A DNA stretch of 45,350 nucleotides from assembly GCA_963764685.1 (NCBI GenBank), contig CAVXTT010000023.1:1-45350 (forward strand), read 5' to 3'. This DNA is from CAVXTT01 sp963764685. Its GTDB lineage: Bacteria; Bacteroidota; Ignavibacteria; Ignavibacteriales; Ignavibacteriaceae. This document shows, one piece after another, positions 36,468 to 45,350 of this stretch (position 1 is the first letter of the stretch; each line of letters starts with the position of its first letter). The notes beneath the pieces were generated by a model. That model was not told the origin of the DNA, did no database searches, and worked only from the letters and a program-made list of their open reading frames with translations. A program made the translations under genes and the position numbers.

Positions 36468-37700
36468 ATGAAATTCACACAGATACTCGCCCTTTCGCTT
36501 CAATCACTGAAATCAAACCGGCTCAGGACAGCTTTAACCGTGCTGGGTATTGTTGTTGGAATATTTTCCATCATTGTAATAATGACTATCATTACTATGA
36601 TGCAGACAACAATAGAGGAGGGGGTTTCCTTCTTGAGCAAAAATACATTTCAGGTAAGCAAATTTCCTGCTATACACTCAGGGGGTCCAGGTTCCTGGCA
36701 GAAATACAGGAATAGAAAAGATATTACACTGGAGGATTTTTACCGTCTCGAAAAGCTTCTTGTTAATGCAAAGTATGTCGGCGCAGATCAGGGACAAGGA
36801 GGTAAAATTGTTAAATGGGGAAGCAATGAAACGAACCCTAACATATATGTTGTGGGTGTAACCCTTGGTGCTTTCAAAACTTACAATGTTACAATAAAGG
36901 ATGGAAGGGAATTACGGGAAACTGATATTGAGTATTCCAATGATGTCTGCATACTCGGAAATGATGTAACGGAAAAGGTATTCGGTTCAATAAATCCGGT
37001 TGGCAAGATTATCCGGGTCGACGGAAAACCATTGCAGGTAATAGGAGCGCTTGAACCGCAGCCGAAATTCTTTGGTCAGAGCCAGGATAATTACATTGTT
37101 ATGCCCCTCACCAAATTTATGTCATTTTACGGAAGAAGAACTCGCAGCATCGACATCACTGTAATGGCAAACAGCAAGGAGGAATATGATGCAACAATTG
37201 AATCCACGATTGGTTATATGAGAACGATAAGAAAGGTACCGCCCGGCGAGGATAATGATTTTGAAATTGCCAGCAATGAATCAATAATGGGACAGATAAA
37301 TGATATTACCGGGGGAATAAAAATCGGCGCAATAGTTGTATCGATAATAGCTCTTATCGCGGCCGGCGTAGGCATTATGAATATTATGCTCGTCTCAGTT
37401 ACTGAACGCACAAGGGAGATAGGAATTCGAAAAGCTGTAGGGGCAAGACGTATGGTTATATTAAGTCAGTTTTTACTTGAGGCTGTCATCTTATGTATAC
37501 TCGGTGGGATAATTGGGATCGTTCTCGGGGTTTTTGTTGGTAATGTAGCCGGTTCACTAATTAATGCACAATCTGCGGTACCGATCGATTGGGTACTAAT
37601 AGGTTTATCATTATGCATTATTGTGGGTGTAATATTCGGTACTTACCCAGCATTCAAAGCAGCTAATCTTGATCCTATAGAAGCATTGCGGTATGAATAA
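36468..37700 (+). CDS. MacB/FtsX-type ABC transporter permease
   Basis: A 410-residue inner-membrane permease of the mechanotransmission class. The N-terminal segment SNRLRTALTVLGIVVG leads into TM1 (about 21-45). A large periplasmic MacB-type domain runs from about 50 to 275, with DVCILGNDVTEKVFG and NPVGKIIRVDG. Three more helices make the FtsX domain, including SVTERTREIGIRKAVGARR (coupling) and NLDPIEALRYE at the end. No ATP-binding subunit gene is next to it, so the ATPase must be encoded elsewhere. The exported substrate is unknown. Confidence 0.88.
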   Translation: MKFTQILALSLQSLKSNRLRTALTVLGIVVGIFSIIVIMTIITMMQTTIEEGVSFLSKNTFQVSKFPAIHSGGPGSWQKYRNRKDITLEDFYRLEKLLVNAKYVGADQGQGGKIVKWGSNETNPNIYVVGVTLGAFKTYNVTIKDGRELRETDIEYSNDVCILGNDVTEKVFGSINPVGKIIRVDGKPLQVIGALEPQPKFFGQSQDNYIVMPLTKFMSFYGRRTRSIDITVMANSKEEYDATIESTIGYMRTIRKVPPGEDNDFEIASNESIMGQINDITGGIKIGAIVVSIIALIAAGVGIMNIMLVSVTERTREIGIRKAVGARRMVILSQFLLEAVILCILGGIIGIVLGVFVGNVAGSLINAQSAVPIDWVLIGLSLCIIVGVIFGTYPAFKAANLDPIEALRYE

Positions 37701-37723
37701 AAAGCCCGGATGGGAAAAAGTAA

Positions 37724-40366
37724 TTACCGGATGGGAAATTTTAATTGTGTAAACGCCCCCTTCCTGTTCTCCATTTTCAAATCGCCGTTTAGTTCTTCCG
37801 TCAGATTATTCAGCAAGAGAAAACCGAGGGAGTTTTTTTTCACCCTGTCGTTCATGAAACCGATACCATTATCGTGTACGGTCAAATAGACAAAATTTAC
37901 ATTTTTTTTCAGGGAAACTTTTATCTCACCGTTATTTTTTTCGGAGAAAGCATATTTAAAAGAGTTAGACACAAGCTCATTTAATATTATCCCTATCCAC
38001 GCTGCATCCTGGGTCCTTAAGCAGAAATCATCAACATCAAGCATTATTTCAAAATTATCCTTCTTAAAAGAATCCTTAAAGGACTGTACCAGGTCTGTTA
38101 TATATTCTTTAAGATTAACTTCATTAAAATTTTCTCCCTGGTATAATTTTGAATGAAGTGTGGCGATGCTGTTTACCCTTGAGATCGCGTCTGCAAGATG
38201 TTTCCGGCCTTCATTGGATATTGAGTTAAGCTGTAAATTTAATATGCTGATGACCAGCTGCAGGCTGTTCTTTACTCTATGATGCGCCTCCCTCATCAGC
38301 ATTTGCTTTTCTTCTACTGCCTTAGTCAAAAGGTATTTAGTTTCCTTTTCCGCAGTAATATCCCTCAATAATACCGTAATACCTGTCTCAGATGGATAAA
38401 CATGAATGCTGTAAATCCTGTCGGTATCGTAAATTCCTTTCTGTTCAAACACTATCTTTTGATTTGTTTGCATCGTTAGTCTGAAATTGTGCTCCACGGG
38501 ACTTCCTTTGAACTTCGGCAGATGTTCCCAGAGCGTCATTTTTCCAATAATATCATCTGTGAGATTAAGGGCTTTATATGCCGGCTGATTTGCATAAACT
38601 ATATGCCAGTTCCTGTCCAATGAAAAGAAAGGATCATTTATACTTTCTATTATTTCAGCATTCTTTTTGGTAGCCTTCTCAAGTTCAATCTGCGTTTTAT
38701 GGAATGCCGTTAAATCCTTTGCGAAAACTGTTAGTCCTTCTTCTGAAGGATAGAGAGTAAAGTGGAGATATTTTTTAATAGTACCATGACTGATCTCATA
38801 TTCAAACTCAGTTACTTTTTGTGTTTTGAATACTTTATTAAACCAGGATTCAAGTTCGGTATCCTTATCAGATAGATTTTCCCCAATACTTTTATGAATC
38901 TTAAGAAAATTATAACCGGCATCGTCTGCTGCTTTATTTTTATATATTAAATTCCACTCTTTATCATATCCGAAAACCATATCCCCGACCCGTTCATAGA
39001 CATCTCTTATCTTATTTTGTACTTCCTGGATCCTCAGCTGTATATTTTTTTCAGCAGTTATATTCTTTGCAAAAACGGAAAGCCCTTCCGGTGAAGGATA
39101 AAGGGACATTCGGAACCAATCTGCAGGAGCCAGAACCCCCAGCGATTCGAAAGTTAAGTTATTCTGAGTTTCCATAGCTTCAAGAAACTTTTCCCCCAAA
39201 ATATGTTTTTTAAATGCAGGATAAGTTTCAAACAGATTTCTTCCAATATCACCCTGGGAATACCCGATTTTAAGAGCGTGCTTATTCAGGTAAGTGAAGT
39301 TAAGGTTCTTGTCAAAGCCCAGGAAAATATCACTTATCCTTTCAAGGTTTTCGTTTATTTCACTGAAATATTTTGCCCGCCTGGTCCTCCATATGTATGC
39401 TAAAAGAGAAGCTAAAATAATTAAACTGGCTGTGCTGAAAAGGATAATTATCGTAAGCCTTTCATAGAGGGGGGCATAGATCTCATCTTTGTCCACCTTG
39501 GTAACTGCCAGCCATTCTGAATCAGGTACTTTTCTCAGGTCGGCAAGAACAGGCACTCCACGGTAATCTATTCCTTCAACAACGCCTGTTATTCCTCTTG
39601 CAAGCTTAGACGCCGGAAGATCAATATTTGATACCGGCAGCTTTAATGAAAAAGGCTTTATATTTCCGTGGCGGAGGTTATTGATGTAAACAACATAATT
39701 TCCTTCTTTTCTGCAAAGCAGTAATTCAGATGTCTGGCTTGGGGTAGGCCAGGATTGGATAAGCGGAAACAGACTAATATTTGCATCTCCCCTAAGAATC
39801 ATCAGACCGATTGCTTTACCTGATCTATGGTAAAAAGGGATGTAAACATCAATAAAGTAATTTGCAGAGTCTATTGAGGTAAAAATATCGGAAAGAAAAG
39901 GACTCTTTTTCTTGATAACTTCGGCAATTGGAATAATATTAATAAGTTCAAAATTGGAATCAGTTAATACCGGTTTAAGATTAGAATCCAGAAGTGCTGC
40001 TGAAATAAATTCGTGCTCATTCACTTCCAGTTTAATTAAGGTTTTAAGCAGGTCACCGGATGACTTATCCTTAGTGAGGAATTTATCTACTGCAGAGATA
40101 AAGATCGGATTTTTAGAAATGATATTTGCATTGTGCAGCCGTTCCGAACGCCATCTGCTTATCTGATCAACTTTCAGTTTTGCTATGGCGGAAAGCTCAT
40201 CATATTTTTCAAATTTTATTCTATGAAGTTCGGTCCTGTAATAATACCAGGCATACACAATAATTATCCCTGCCAGCACAAAAAAGGCATAAACGTAACG
40301 GAACCTATTGAGATGATCATATACTTTATTCATCGAATCTGCAATCGTATATATTTTTGCTGTCAT
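37724..40366 (-). CDS. Membrane sensor histidine kinase, HisKA_2 type with three PAS domains
   Basis: An 880-residue sensor kinase. TM1 is at about 24-42, a periplasmic dCache-like sensor spans about 45-300 (VYIPFYHRSGKAIGLMIL, SEWLAVTKVDKDE), and TM2 is at about 305-325. Three PAS domains follow (about 345-450, 465-570, 585-685), each ending SVFAKNITAEK, TVFAKDLTAFH or TVLLRDITAEK. The HisKA_2 dimer domain has MREAHHRVKNSLQLV with the phospho-His at 695 or 696. The ATPase domain has NELVSNSFKYAF (796-807) and VHDNGIGF (830-837). No response regulator is adjacent; the stand-alone receivers at 19176-20060 are of the type used by such kinases. The frame is intact throughout. Confidence 0.9.
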   Translation of the reverse strand: MTAKIYTIADSMNKVYDHLNRFRYVYAFFVLAGIIIVYAWYYYRTELHRIKFEKYDELSAIAKLKVDQISRWRSERLHNANIISKNPIFISAVDKFLTKDKSSGDLLKTLIKLEVNEHEFISAALLDSNLKPVLTDSNFELINIIPIAEVIKKKSPFLSDIFTSIDSANYFIDVYIPFYHRSGKAIGLMILRGDANISLFPLIQSWPTPSQTSELLLCRKEGNYVVYINNLRHGNIKPFSLKLPVSNIDLPASKLARGITGVVEGIDYRGVPVLADLRKVPDSEWLAVTKVDKDEIYAPLYERLTIIILFSTASLIILASLLAYIWRTRRAKYFSEINENLERISDIFLGFDKNLNFTYLNKHALKIGYSQGDIGRNLFETYPAFKKHILGEKFLEAMETQNNLTFESLGVLAPADWFRMSLYPSPEGLSVFAKNITAEKNIQLRIQEVQNKIRDVYERVGDMVFGYDKEWNLIYKNKAADDAGYNFLKIHKSIGENLSDKDTELESWFNKVFKTQKVTEFEYEISHGTIKKYLHFTLYPSEEGLTVFAKDLTAFHKTQIELEKATKKNAEIIESINDPFFSLDRNWHIVYANQPAYKALNLTDDIIGKMTLWEHLPKFKGSPVEHNFRLTMQTNQKIVFEQKGIYDTDRIYSIHVYPSETGITVLLRDITAEKETKYLLTKAVEEKQMLMREAHHRVKNSLQLVISILNLQLNSISNEGRKHLADAISRVNSIATLHSKLYQGENFNEVNLKEYITDLVQSFKDSFKKDNFEIMLDVDDFCLRTQDAAWIGIILNELVSNSFKYAFSEKNNGEIKVSLKKNVNFVYLTVHDNGIGFMNDRVKKNSLGFLLLNNLTEELNGDLKMENRKGAFTQLKFPIR

Positions 40367-41216
40367 CCCGGCTGTGGATTAAGAGATAAGAATTGGCACA
40401 ACAACCGGTAGTTAACATTTTCTCAATTTAATAACAAGGGGAATATGTGATGTGGTAGTAGTTTTAGGTTCGAATTAGTGACTAATTATTTTTTTATAAG
40501 GATCAGAATCTTCGAACTTAATTGCCAATGATTGTCCTCTGAGTATGATCTGAATATGTTTTTTTTCTAATAATTTTTTGAGCAATTTATCAATTAGTTG
40601 TTTAGTTGAATCATCCTGTCATAAATTCAATTAGCCGCAGCTTTGTATAGCTGTCCAAAACAATAAAATAAAGCTCCCTTGTTAAAAGGTGGTAAATTTG
40701 TTTAATTCAGCCCTGTAGGGATAAGATCAGATCTGTAACAAAAATTTCACGCATTATCATTTAAGCCTTTAAAGAAAAGAGAATTATAATAAAAAAACCT
40801 ATTCTACATTTATGGATGCCCGGACGGCGCCCGGGCAATGCGCGGACAATGCCCGGCCTAATTTCAGCCAATACAGCCCAAAACCTGTCCGGCCATTATC
40901 GGGGCATTATTTACTCAGAATCCCGGAGTTAATAAATATTGTTACTAGAATGCATAAAAATTTGGATAAAGAAGACTTAAAAAATACCTCCAGGGGATCT
41001 TCCTATGCAGAAAAGGCAGTAGAGTTTGTTCTAATAAGAAGGATTGATTTATAGTATAGGAAGAATCTGTCCGATTTATCCTATTATTCTATACTTTTAC
41101 TGAAACTCGAATTACAGTAGTGAAGCTTTATATTACATCCCTTGCATTTTCCTTTCCTAAAAGCTAATTTCCTATATTTCAATAATATTCATCCCAACCT
41201 ATTAGCGGAGTAAACA
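40367..41216. other. Long intergenic region with a GC-rich island
   Basis: About 850 bases lie between the divergent kinase and acs genes. A weak palindromic core, CAGCCCTGTAGGG at 40708-40720, resembles the units at 9136-9215. A GC-rich palindromic island is at 40814-40858. An 80-codon open frame at 40812-41054 starts in that island and is probably not a gene. The acs promoter should lie near 41100-41200. Confidence 0.45.
40814..40858. repeat. GC-rich palindromic island built on TGCCCGG
   Basis: TGCCCGG at 40817-40823 is inverted as CCGGGCA at 40831-40837 and repeated directly at 40850-40856, with GCGGACAATG between. The 45 bases are about 70 percent G+C in surroundings below 40 percent. 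It could be a remnant of an intergenic repeat or a structured RNA segment. No downstream T-run is present. Confidence 0.45.
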
Positions 41217-43107
41217 ATGAAGGAAAATAATCTGCGAGGAGAAGTTTACTATCCAACCAAAGAAATTGTAAAGCACGGTATTGCTAAATGCGGGGAAATA
41301 TACCGCTTTGCTGAAGAAGATTATGAGGGTTTCTGGGCTAAGGAAGCAGAGAACCTTCATTGGTTCAAGAAATGGGATAAGGTGCTTGATGACTCGAATA
41401 AACCCTTCTATAAATGGTTTACAGGCGGCAGAACAAATATTGCATATAACGCTGTGGACATTCACGTTAATAGTTATCGCCGCAATAAGCTTGCTTTTAT
41501 TTGGGAAGGGGAAAACGGGGAATTCCGTTCCCTTTCTTACTTTGCACTTAAGCGTGAGACCTGCCGCTTTGCAAATGTGTTGAAAAGTCTCGGTGTAAGA
41601 AAAGGGGACAGGGTTACAATTTATATGGGAAGGATTCCCGAACTTATGACTGGTATGCTTGCCTGTGCCAGAATCGGTGCAGTCCATTCAGTTGTGTACG
41701 GCGGATTTTCTGTTGAAGCCCTGCACGAACGTCTTGAGGATAGTCAATCAAAAGTTTTAATTGTTGCCGACGGCTCATACCAGCGCGGAAAAGTTGTTCA
41801 GCTTAAACAAATAGCCGATGAGGCACTTCAGCGTGCCGCAACAGTTGAAAGCGTGCTTGTTGTAAAAAGGACAGGTGAGCAGATTTATATGGAAGCCGGA
41901 CGCGATATGTGGTACCATGAGTTGATGACTCTGCCCATTGCCGGCAATTCCTGCCATATGGAACATATGGATGCTGAGGATCCTTTATTCCTTCTTTATA
42001 CTTCCGGTACAACAGGCAAGCCGAAAGCAATACTCCATACCCATGGCGGCTACATGGTGGGGGTATATTCAACTCTGAAATATGTATTCGATATTCACGA
42101 AGAGGACAGGTACTGGTGTGCAGCCGACCCGGGCTGGATTACCGGTCATAGTTATATTGTTTATGGTCCACTGCTTAACGGAGCAACTTCATTTATGTAT
42201 GAGGGGGCTCCTACTCATCCTTACCCGAACAGATGGTGGCAGATGATTGAGAAATACGGAATAAATATTTTGTATACTGCTCCTACTGCAATAAGAGGTT
42301 TAATGCGTTACGGTGAGGCCTGGCCAAACCGGCATGATCTTTCATCTTTAAGGTTACTCGGCAGTGTTGGCGAACCAATAAATCCTGAAGCATGGAAATG
42401 GTACCATAGAGTAATCGGAAAAGAAAAATGTCCGATTATGGATACCTGGTGGCAAACTGAAACGGGAATGTTTATGATTACTCCGATGCCCTGCGTTCCT
42501 TTAAAACCCGGTTCAGGTACAAAACCTTTCCCGGGATTGAAAATGGATATATGTGGATGAAGATGGGAATCCGGTGAAACGATAATGAGGAAGGATATCT
42601 TGTTATCAAAACTCCGTGGCCTGCTATGATTAGAACAATTTATAACGATCCCGATAGATATGTTAATCAATACTGGAGCCGCTTTCCGGGTGTATATATG
42701 ACAGGTGATTCTGCACGAAGAGATGAGGACGGTTATTACTGGATAATCGGAAGAGTTGATGATGTAATTAAAGTTTCAGGCTACCGCCTCGGTACTGCTG
42801 AAATTGAAAGTGCACTGGTAAGCCATCCTGCTGTTGCTGAAGCAGCTGCAATAGGACTGCCGCATGATATTAAAGGGAATGCAATTTATGCTTATGTAAT
42901 TCTTAAATCAGGTTTCAAGAAAGTGACAAACTGATCGAAGAATTAAGGCAGCATGTCGGACACGAAGTAGGGCCTATTGCAAAACCGGAACATATAGAAA
43001 TTGTTGATTCTCTGCCAAAAACAAGAAGCGGAAAAATAATGAGGCGTGTGTTGAAGGCAAAGGCTTTAGGACAGGATCCCGGGAATCTGAGTACACTTGA
43101 AGAGTGA
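41217..43107 (+). CDS. acs: Acetyl-CoA synthetase, three frame breaks
   Basis: Activates acetate to acetyl-CoA via acetyl-AMP. Motifs: GGRTNIAYNAVDIH, VYGGFSVEALHERL, LLYTSGTTGKPKAILHTHGG (the AMP-forming P-loop), DTWWQTETGM (acetate pocket Trp), TGDSARRDEDGYYWIIGRVDD, and KTRSGKIMRR with the acetylatable Lys. Breaks: 42552 (drop T, KMDI continues VDEDGNPVK), 42583 (drop T, continues NEEGYLVIKTPWP) and about 42918 (add one base, SGFK continues ESDKLIEELRQHVG). The corrected product is 629 residues, just under the family norm. The ATG follows GCGGAGTAAACA. It is alone, with no actP nearby. Confidence 0.93.
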
Positions 43108-43318
43108 AACATACCGGCGTCGGTGTGCCCTGCAGGGTAGTACTGACGAAGTTAGGGAAGAAAATTCTCTTGTGACTAGTAACTTAGTGACTTAGTATTT
43201 ATTGATAGAGTCTGTGTTATCAGACCCTATTTATCTATTTATCCGTATTTGATGGTTTTTTCCTTCGGTCAATTTCTGTTATTTTTCTATATCTACTATA
43301 ATATTTTTAGGTTATATA

Positions 43319-44080
43319 TTGTTTATTGCTGATGCGCCGGTTGAGAAAGTAATAAAGCTTGAAAACGATATCTATATATTAAAACTTCATTGCCCCAGAA
43401 TTGCTTCCCAAACCCATCCCGGTGAATTTGTAAATGTAAAAGTATCCGATTCTATTTACCCGTTACTGCGTAGACCTTTTAGTATCTGCGATGTGGAAGG
43501 TGATTCCTTTTACCTGATGTTTAATATTTTCGGGGAAGGGACGAAAATGCTGGCGAGCAAAAAACCGGGAGATGCTCTTGATGTGTTGGGTCCTCTTGGT
43601 AAGGGCTTCCATATTGATGATAATTTTGATACTGCAGTAATTGCAGCTGGAGGTCTGGGTGCAGCACCATTTCCTTTCCTAACAAGATTATTAAAAGATA
43701 AGAAAAATATTATAAGCTTTATCGGTGGAAGAACAGAAAAAGATGTTATTACGTACAATCTGCTGAATGTACACACAGCAACAGATGACGGCTCAGCAGG
43801 ATTTAAAGGAAATGTTATAGATCTTCTTGAACAAAATATCGGTCTGCTGAAAAAAGGGAAAATAAAAATATTTGGCTGCGGGCCGAATGCAATGCTGAGA
43901 GCTTTAAAAGAATTTGCCTTGAAATATGATTTCAATTGTGAGGTTTCTACTGAGTGTGCAATGGCGTGCGGATTCGGGATATGCCAGGGGTGTCCTGTTG
44001 AATCAACTGCTCATCCTGATAAATACCTGCTTGTATGTAAAGACGGGCCGGTTTTTAATATAAAGGATGTGGTAATATGA
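43319..44080 (+). CDS. pyrK: Dihydroorotate dehydrogenase electron-transfer subunit
   Basis: Iron-sulfur flavoprotein that passes electrons from dihydroorotate dehydrogenase B to NAD. The 253-residue protein has LLRRPFSICDV (FAD-binding RxFS), VLGPLGKGF, AAGGLGAAPFPFL and FGCGPNAMLRAL (NAD site). A C-terminal [2Fe-2S] cluster motif has TECAMACGFGICQGC plus YLLVCKDGP, with four Cys. The start appears to be the TTG at 43319, preceded by a weak AGG; no better ATG is present. The stop overlaps the pyrD start as ATGA, so the two subunits are coupled. Confidence 0.92.
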   Translation: MFIADAPVEKVIKLENDIYILKLHCPRIASQTHPGEFVNVKVSDSIYPLLRRPFSICDVEGDSFYLMFNIFGEGTKMLASKKPGDALDVLGPLGKGFHIDDNFDTAVIAAGGLGAAPFPFLTRLLKDKKNIISFIGGRTEKDVITYNLLNVHTATDDGSAGFKGNVIDLLEQNIGLLKKGKIKIFGCGPNAMLRALKEFALKYDFNCEVSTECAMACGFGICQGCPVESTAHPDKYLLVCKDGPVFNIKDVVI

Positions 44081-44994
44081 AAAAGCCCGATCTGTCTGTA
44101 ACCATTGGTGCACTTAAATTAAGAAATCCAGTAATGCTTGCCTCCGGTACCGTCGGATACGGTAATGAAATATCTGATTTTGTTAATTTAAATAATATCG
44201 GGGCAATAGTTACAAAATCCTTGAGTCTGAAACCGAGAAAGGGTAATCCGCCGCAGCGGATAGTAGAGACCCCCGCCGGTATGCTGAATGCAATTGGTCT
44301 TGCAAATGTTGGTGTGGATGAGTTTCTTAAAGAAAAAATTCCGTTCCTGGTTAAATATGATGTGCCGCTGGTTTGCAATATTGCCGCCAGCAGTGTTGAG
44401 GAATATGTTGAATGTACAAGGATACTTACAACTGAAGAATCAATAAAAGCTTTTGAGATAAATGTATCCTGTCCAAATGTTAAAGAAGGGGGACTTCAGT
44501 TCGGAACGATATTAAAGCTGTCGGAAATATAACATCTAAGGTTAAGGCAGTAACCAATAAGCCGATAATTATAAAGTTATCTCCTAATGTGTCATACATT
44601 GCAGAGTTTGCACGCGTTGTTAAGGAAGAAGGGGGAGATGCGGTATCGGCAATAAATACGCTGGTAGGGACAGCTTTTAACATTTTTACCCGTAAGCCGA
44701 AAATATATAATGTTAATGGCGGGTTATCAGGTCCCGCAATTAGGCCTGTTGCTCTGGCGAAGGTATTGGAGATCAAAAGAAAGGTAAGTATTCCGATAAT
44801 CGGAATCGGTGGAATAATGAACTGGAAAGATGTTGTGGAGTTTATGATTGTCGGCGGCACTGGCGGTACAGTTAGGTACCGTGAACTTCATAAATCCCGC
44901 AGCTGCAGATGAGATCATTAAAGAACTTGAAGCATATTGTATAAAATTCAGCATCGAAAAACTGTCGGAACTGACAGGGTCATATAATCTTTAA
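44077..44994 (+). CDS. pyrD: Dihydroorotate dehydrogenase B catalytic subunit, two frame breaks
   Basis: Oxidises dihydroorotate to orotate in pyrimidine synthesis, class 1B, working with PyrK. Motifs: LRNPVMLASGTVGYG, GAIVTKSLSLKPRKGNPPQR, FEINVSCPNVKEGG with the active-site Cys, IIIKLSPNVSYIAEFA, AINTLVGTAF, and PIIGIGGIMNWKDVVEFMI. Breaks: near 44506 (add one base, LQFGT continues DIKAVGNIT) and near 44862 (drop G, VGGT continues AVQLGTVNFINPAAADEI). These cancel, giving 305 residues, the usual size. It overlaps pyrK by four bases and ends one base before folC. Confidence 0.92.
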
Positions 44995-44995
44995 T

Positions 44996-45350
44996 ATGAA
45001 TTTAGAACAGTCACTTGAGAAATTGTTTTCCCTCCACAACAGGGGCATAAAGCTTGGGCTGGATAATGTTATAAATTTTCTTCAGCTGATAGGAAATCCC
45101 CATTTCTCAAACTCAAGACCTTCCATATTGCAGGGTCAAACGGGGAGGGGAGTACTTCTGCGTTTACCGCAAGTATTCTCCAGGAGATGAAATATAAAGA
45201 CAGGGCTTTATACTTCTCCTCATTTTGTCCGTTTCAATGAAAGAATAAAAATTAATGGGGAAGAAGTTGATAATGAATATGTCGCCGGTTTCATAAATAT
45301 GTGGAATGATTATATAGATCAACATAAGCTGACCTTTTTTGAGGTAACCA
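44996..45350 (+). CDS. folC: Folylpolyglutamate/dihydrofolate synthase, partial, two frame breaks
   Basis: Adds glutamate to folates (Mur ligase fold). Only the N-terminal 118 or so residues are in the window, which ends inside the gene. Seen: SLHNRGIKLGLDNVINFLQL at the start, then TFHIAGSNG-GSTSAFTASIL (P-loop), GLYTSPHFVRFNERI, and VAGFINMWNDYIDQHKLTFF. Breaks: near 45104 (add one base, PHF continues LKLKTFHIAG) and 45200 (drop G, EMKYK continues TGLYTSPHF). The P-loop reads GSNGEGS where the catalytic Lys (GSNGKGS) is expected, probably also an error. It starts one base after pyrD. Confidence 0.85.

Noticed and set aside
40812..41054. 80-codon open frame starting in the GC-rich island
   Set aside because: Its first third is translated palindromic repeat, it has no good ribosome site, and it matches no family I know.

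Overview
The window looks like chromosomal DNA of a member of the Ignavibacteria / Chlorobi-Bacteroidetes branch. The evidence is an AT-rich genome, a secreted protein with a type IX secretion C-terminal sorting domain of the YPNPFNPST type (9574-10413), a very large outer-membrane protein of a kind common in this superphylum (22181-25649), a HisKA_2-type sensor kinase and single-domain receivers. I saw no rRNA, tRNA, CRISPR array, integrase or complete insertion sequence. This placement rests on motif recognition, not on a tree.

Layout. 432-7320 (+): glutaryl-CoA dehydrogenase, guaB, a glycosyltransferase, purD, and a polymerase III alpha-like protein that stops right after its palm domain. 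7321-11260 is the accessory stretch: repeats, a possible gene remnant, two paralogous membrane proteins (-), then a T9SS cargo protein and a small beta-barrel (+). 11261-12790 (-): birA-coaX, overlapping. 13039-15953 (+): hsp20-dnaK-hsp20, with hairpins after each gene and a cluster of TTGTCA boxes upstream. 16193-19026 (+): an acyltransferase-like membrane protein, ruvB, a CsbD-like protein and a SpoIIAA-like protein. 19176-21868 (-): LMW phosphatase, fructosamine-kinase-like protein and three stand-alone receiver domains. 22181-27071 (+): giant outer-membrane protein, Nudix hydrolase, unknown protein. 27127-29198 (-): tail-specific protease. 29466-33671 (+): PfkB kinase-mtnA-recO-htrA. 34450-37700 (+): aroC, MBL hydrolase, MacB-type permease. 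37724-40366 (-): sensor kinase. 41217-45350 (+): acetyl-CoA synthetase, then pyrK-pyrD-folC; folC runs off the window.

The most striking property is that eleven conserved, mostly housekeeping genes are broken by about 20 single-base frame changes (guaB, purD, birA, dnaK, the giant outer-membrane protein, ctp, mtnA, aroC, acs, pyrD, folC). When each is repaired by one base, every complete gene returns a normal full-length product. By my count 16 of 20 need removal of one extra base and 4 need one added. Sequence or assembly error is the simplest reading, because essential genes are hit, some changes go the other way, and seven lie in the last 2.7 kb. However, five of the +1 sites directly follow a CTT codon, one being CTT-AGG-C, the classic +1 slippery heptamer, so the pattern deserves a check against reads. 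I annotate these genes as single interrupted CDSs.

I did not find a clear new multi-gene defence or mobile system. The best candidates for unusual biology are the palm-terminated DnaE-like protein, the heat-shock operator cluster, the deglycation-like phosphatase/kinase pair joined to three receivers, and the paired GC-rich palindromic units.
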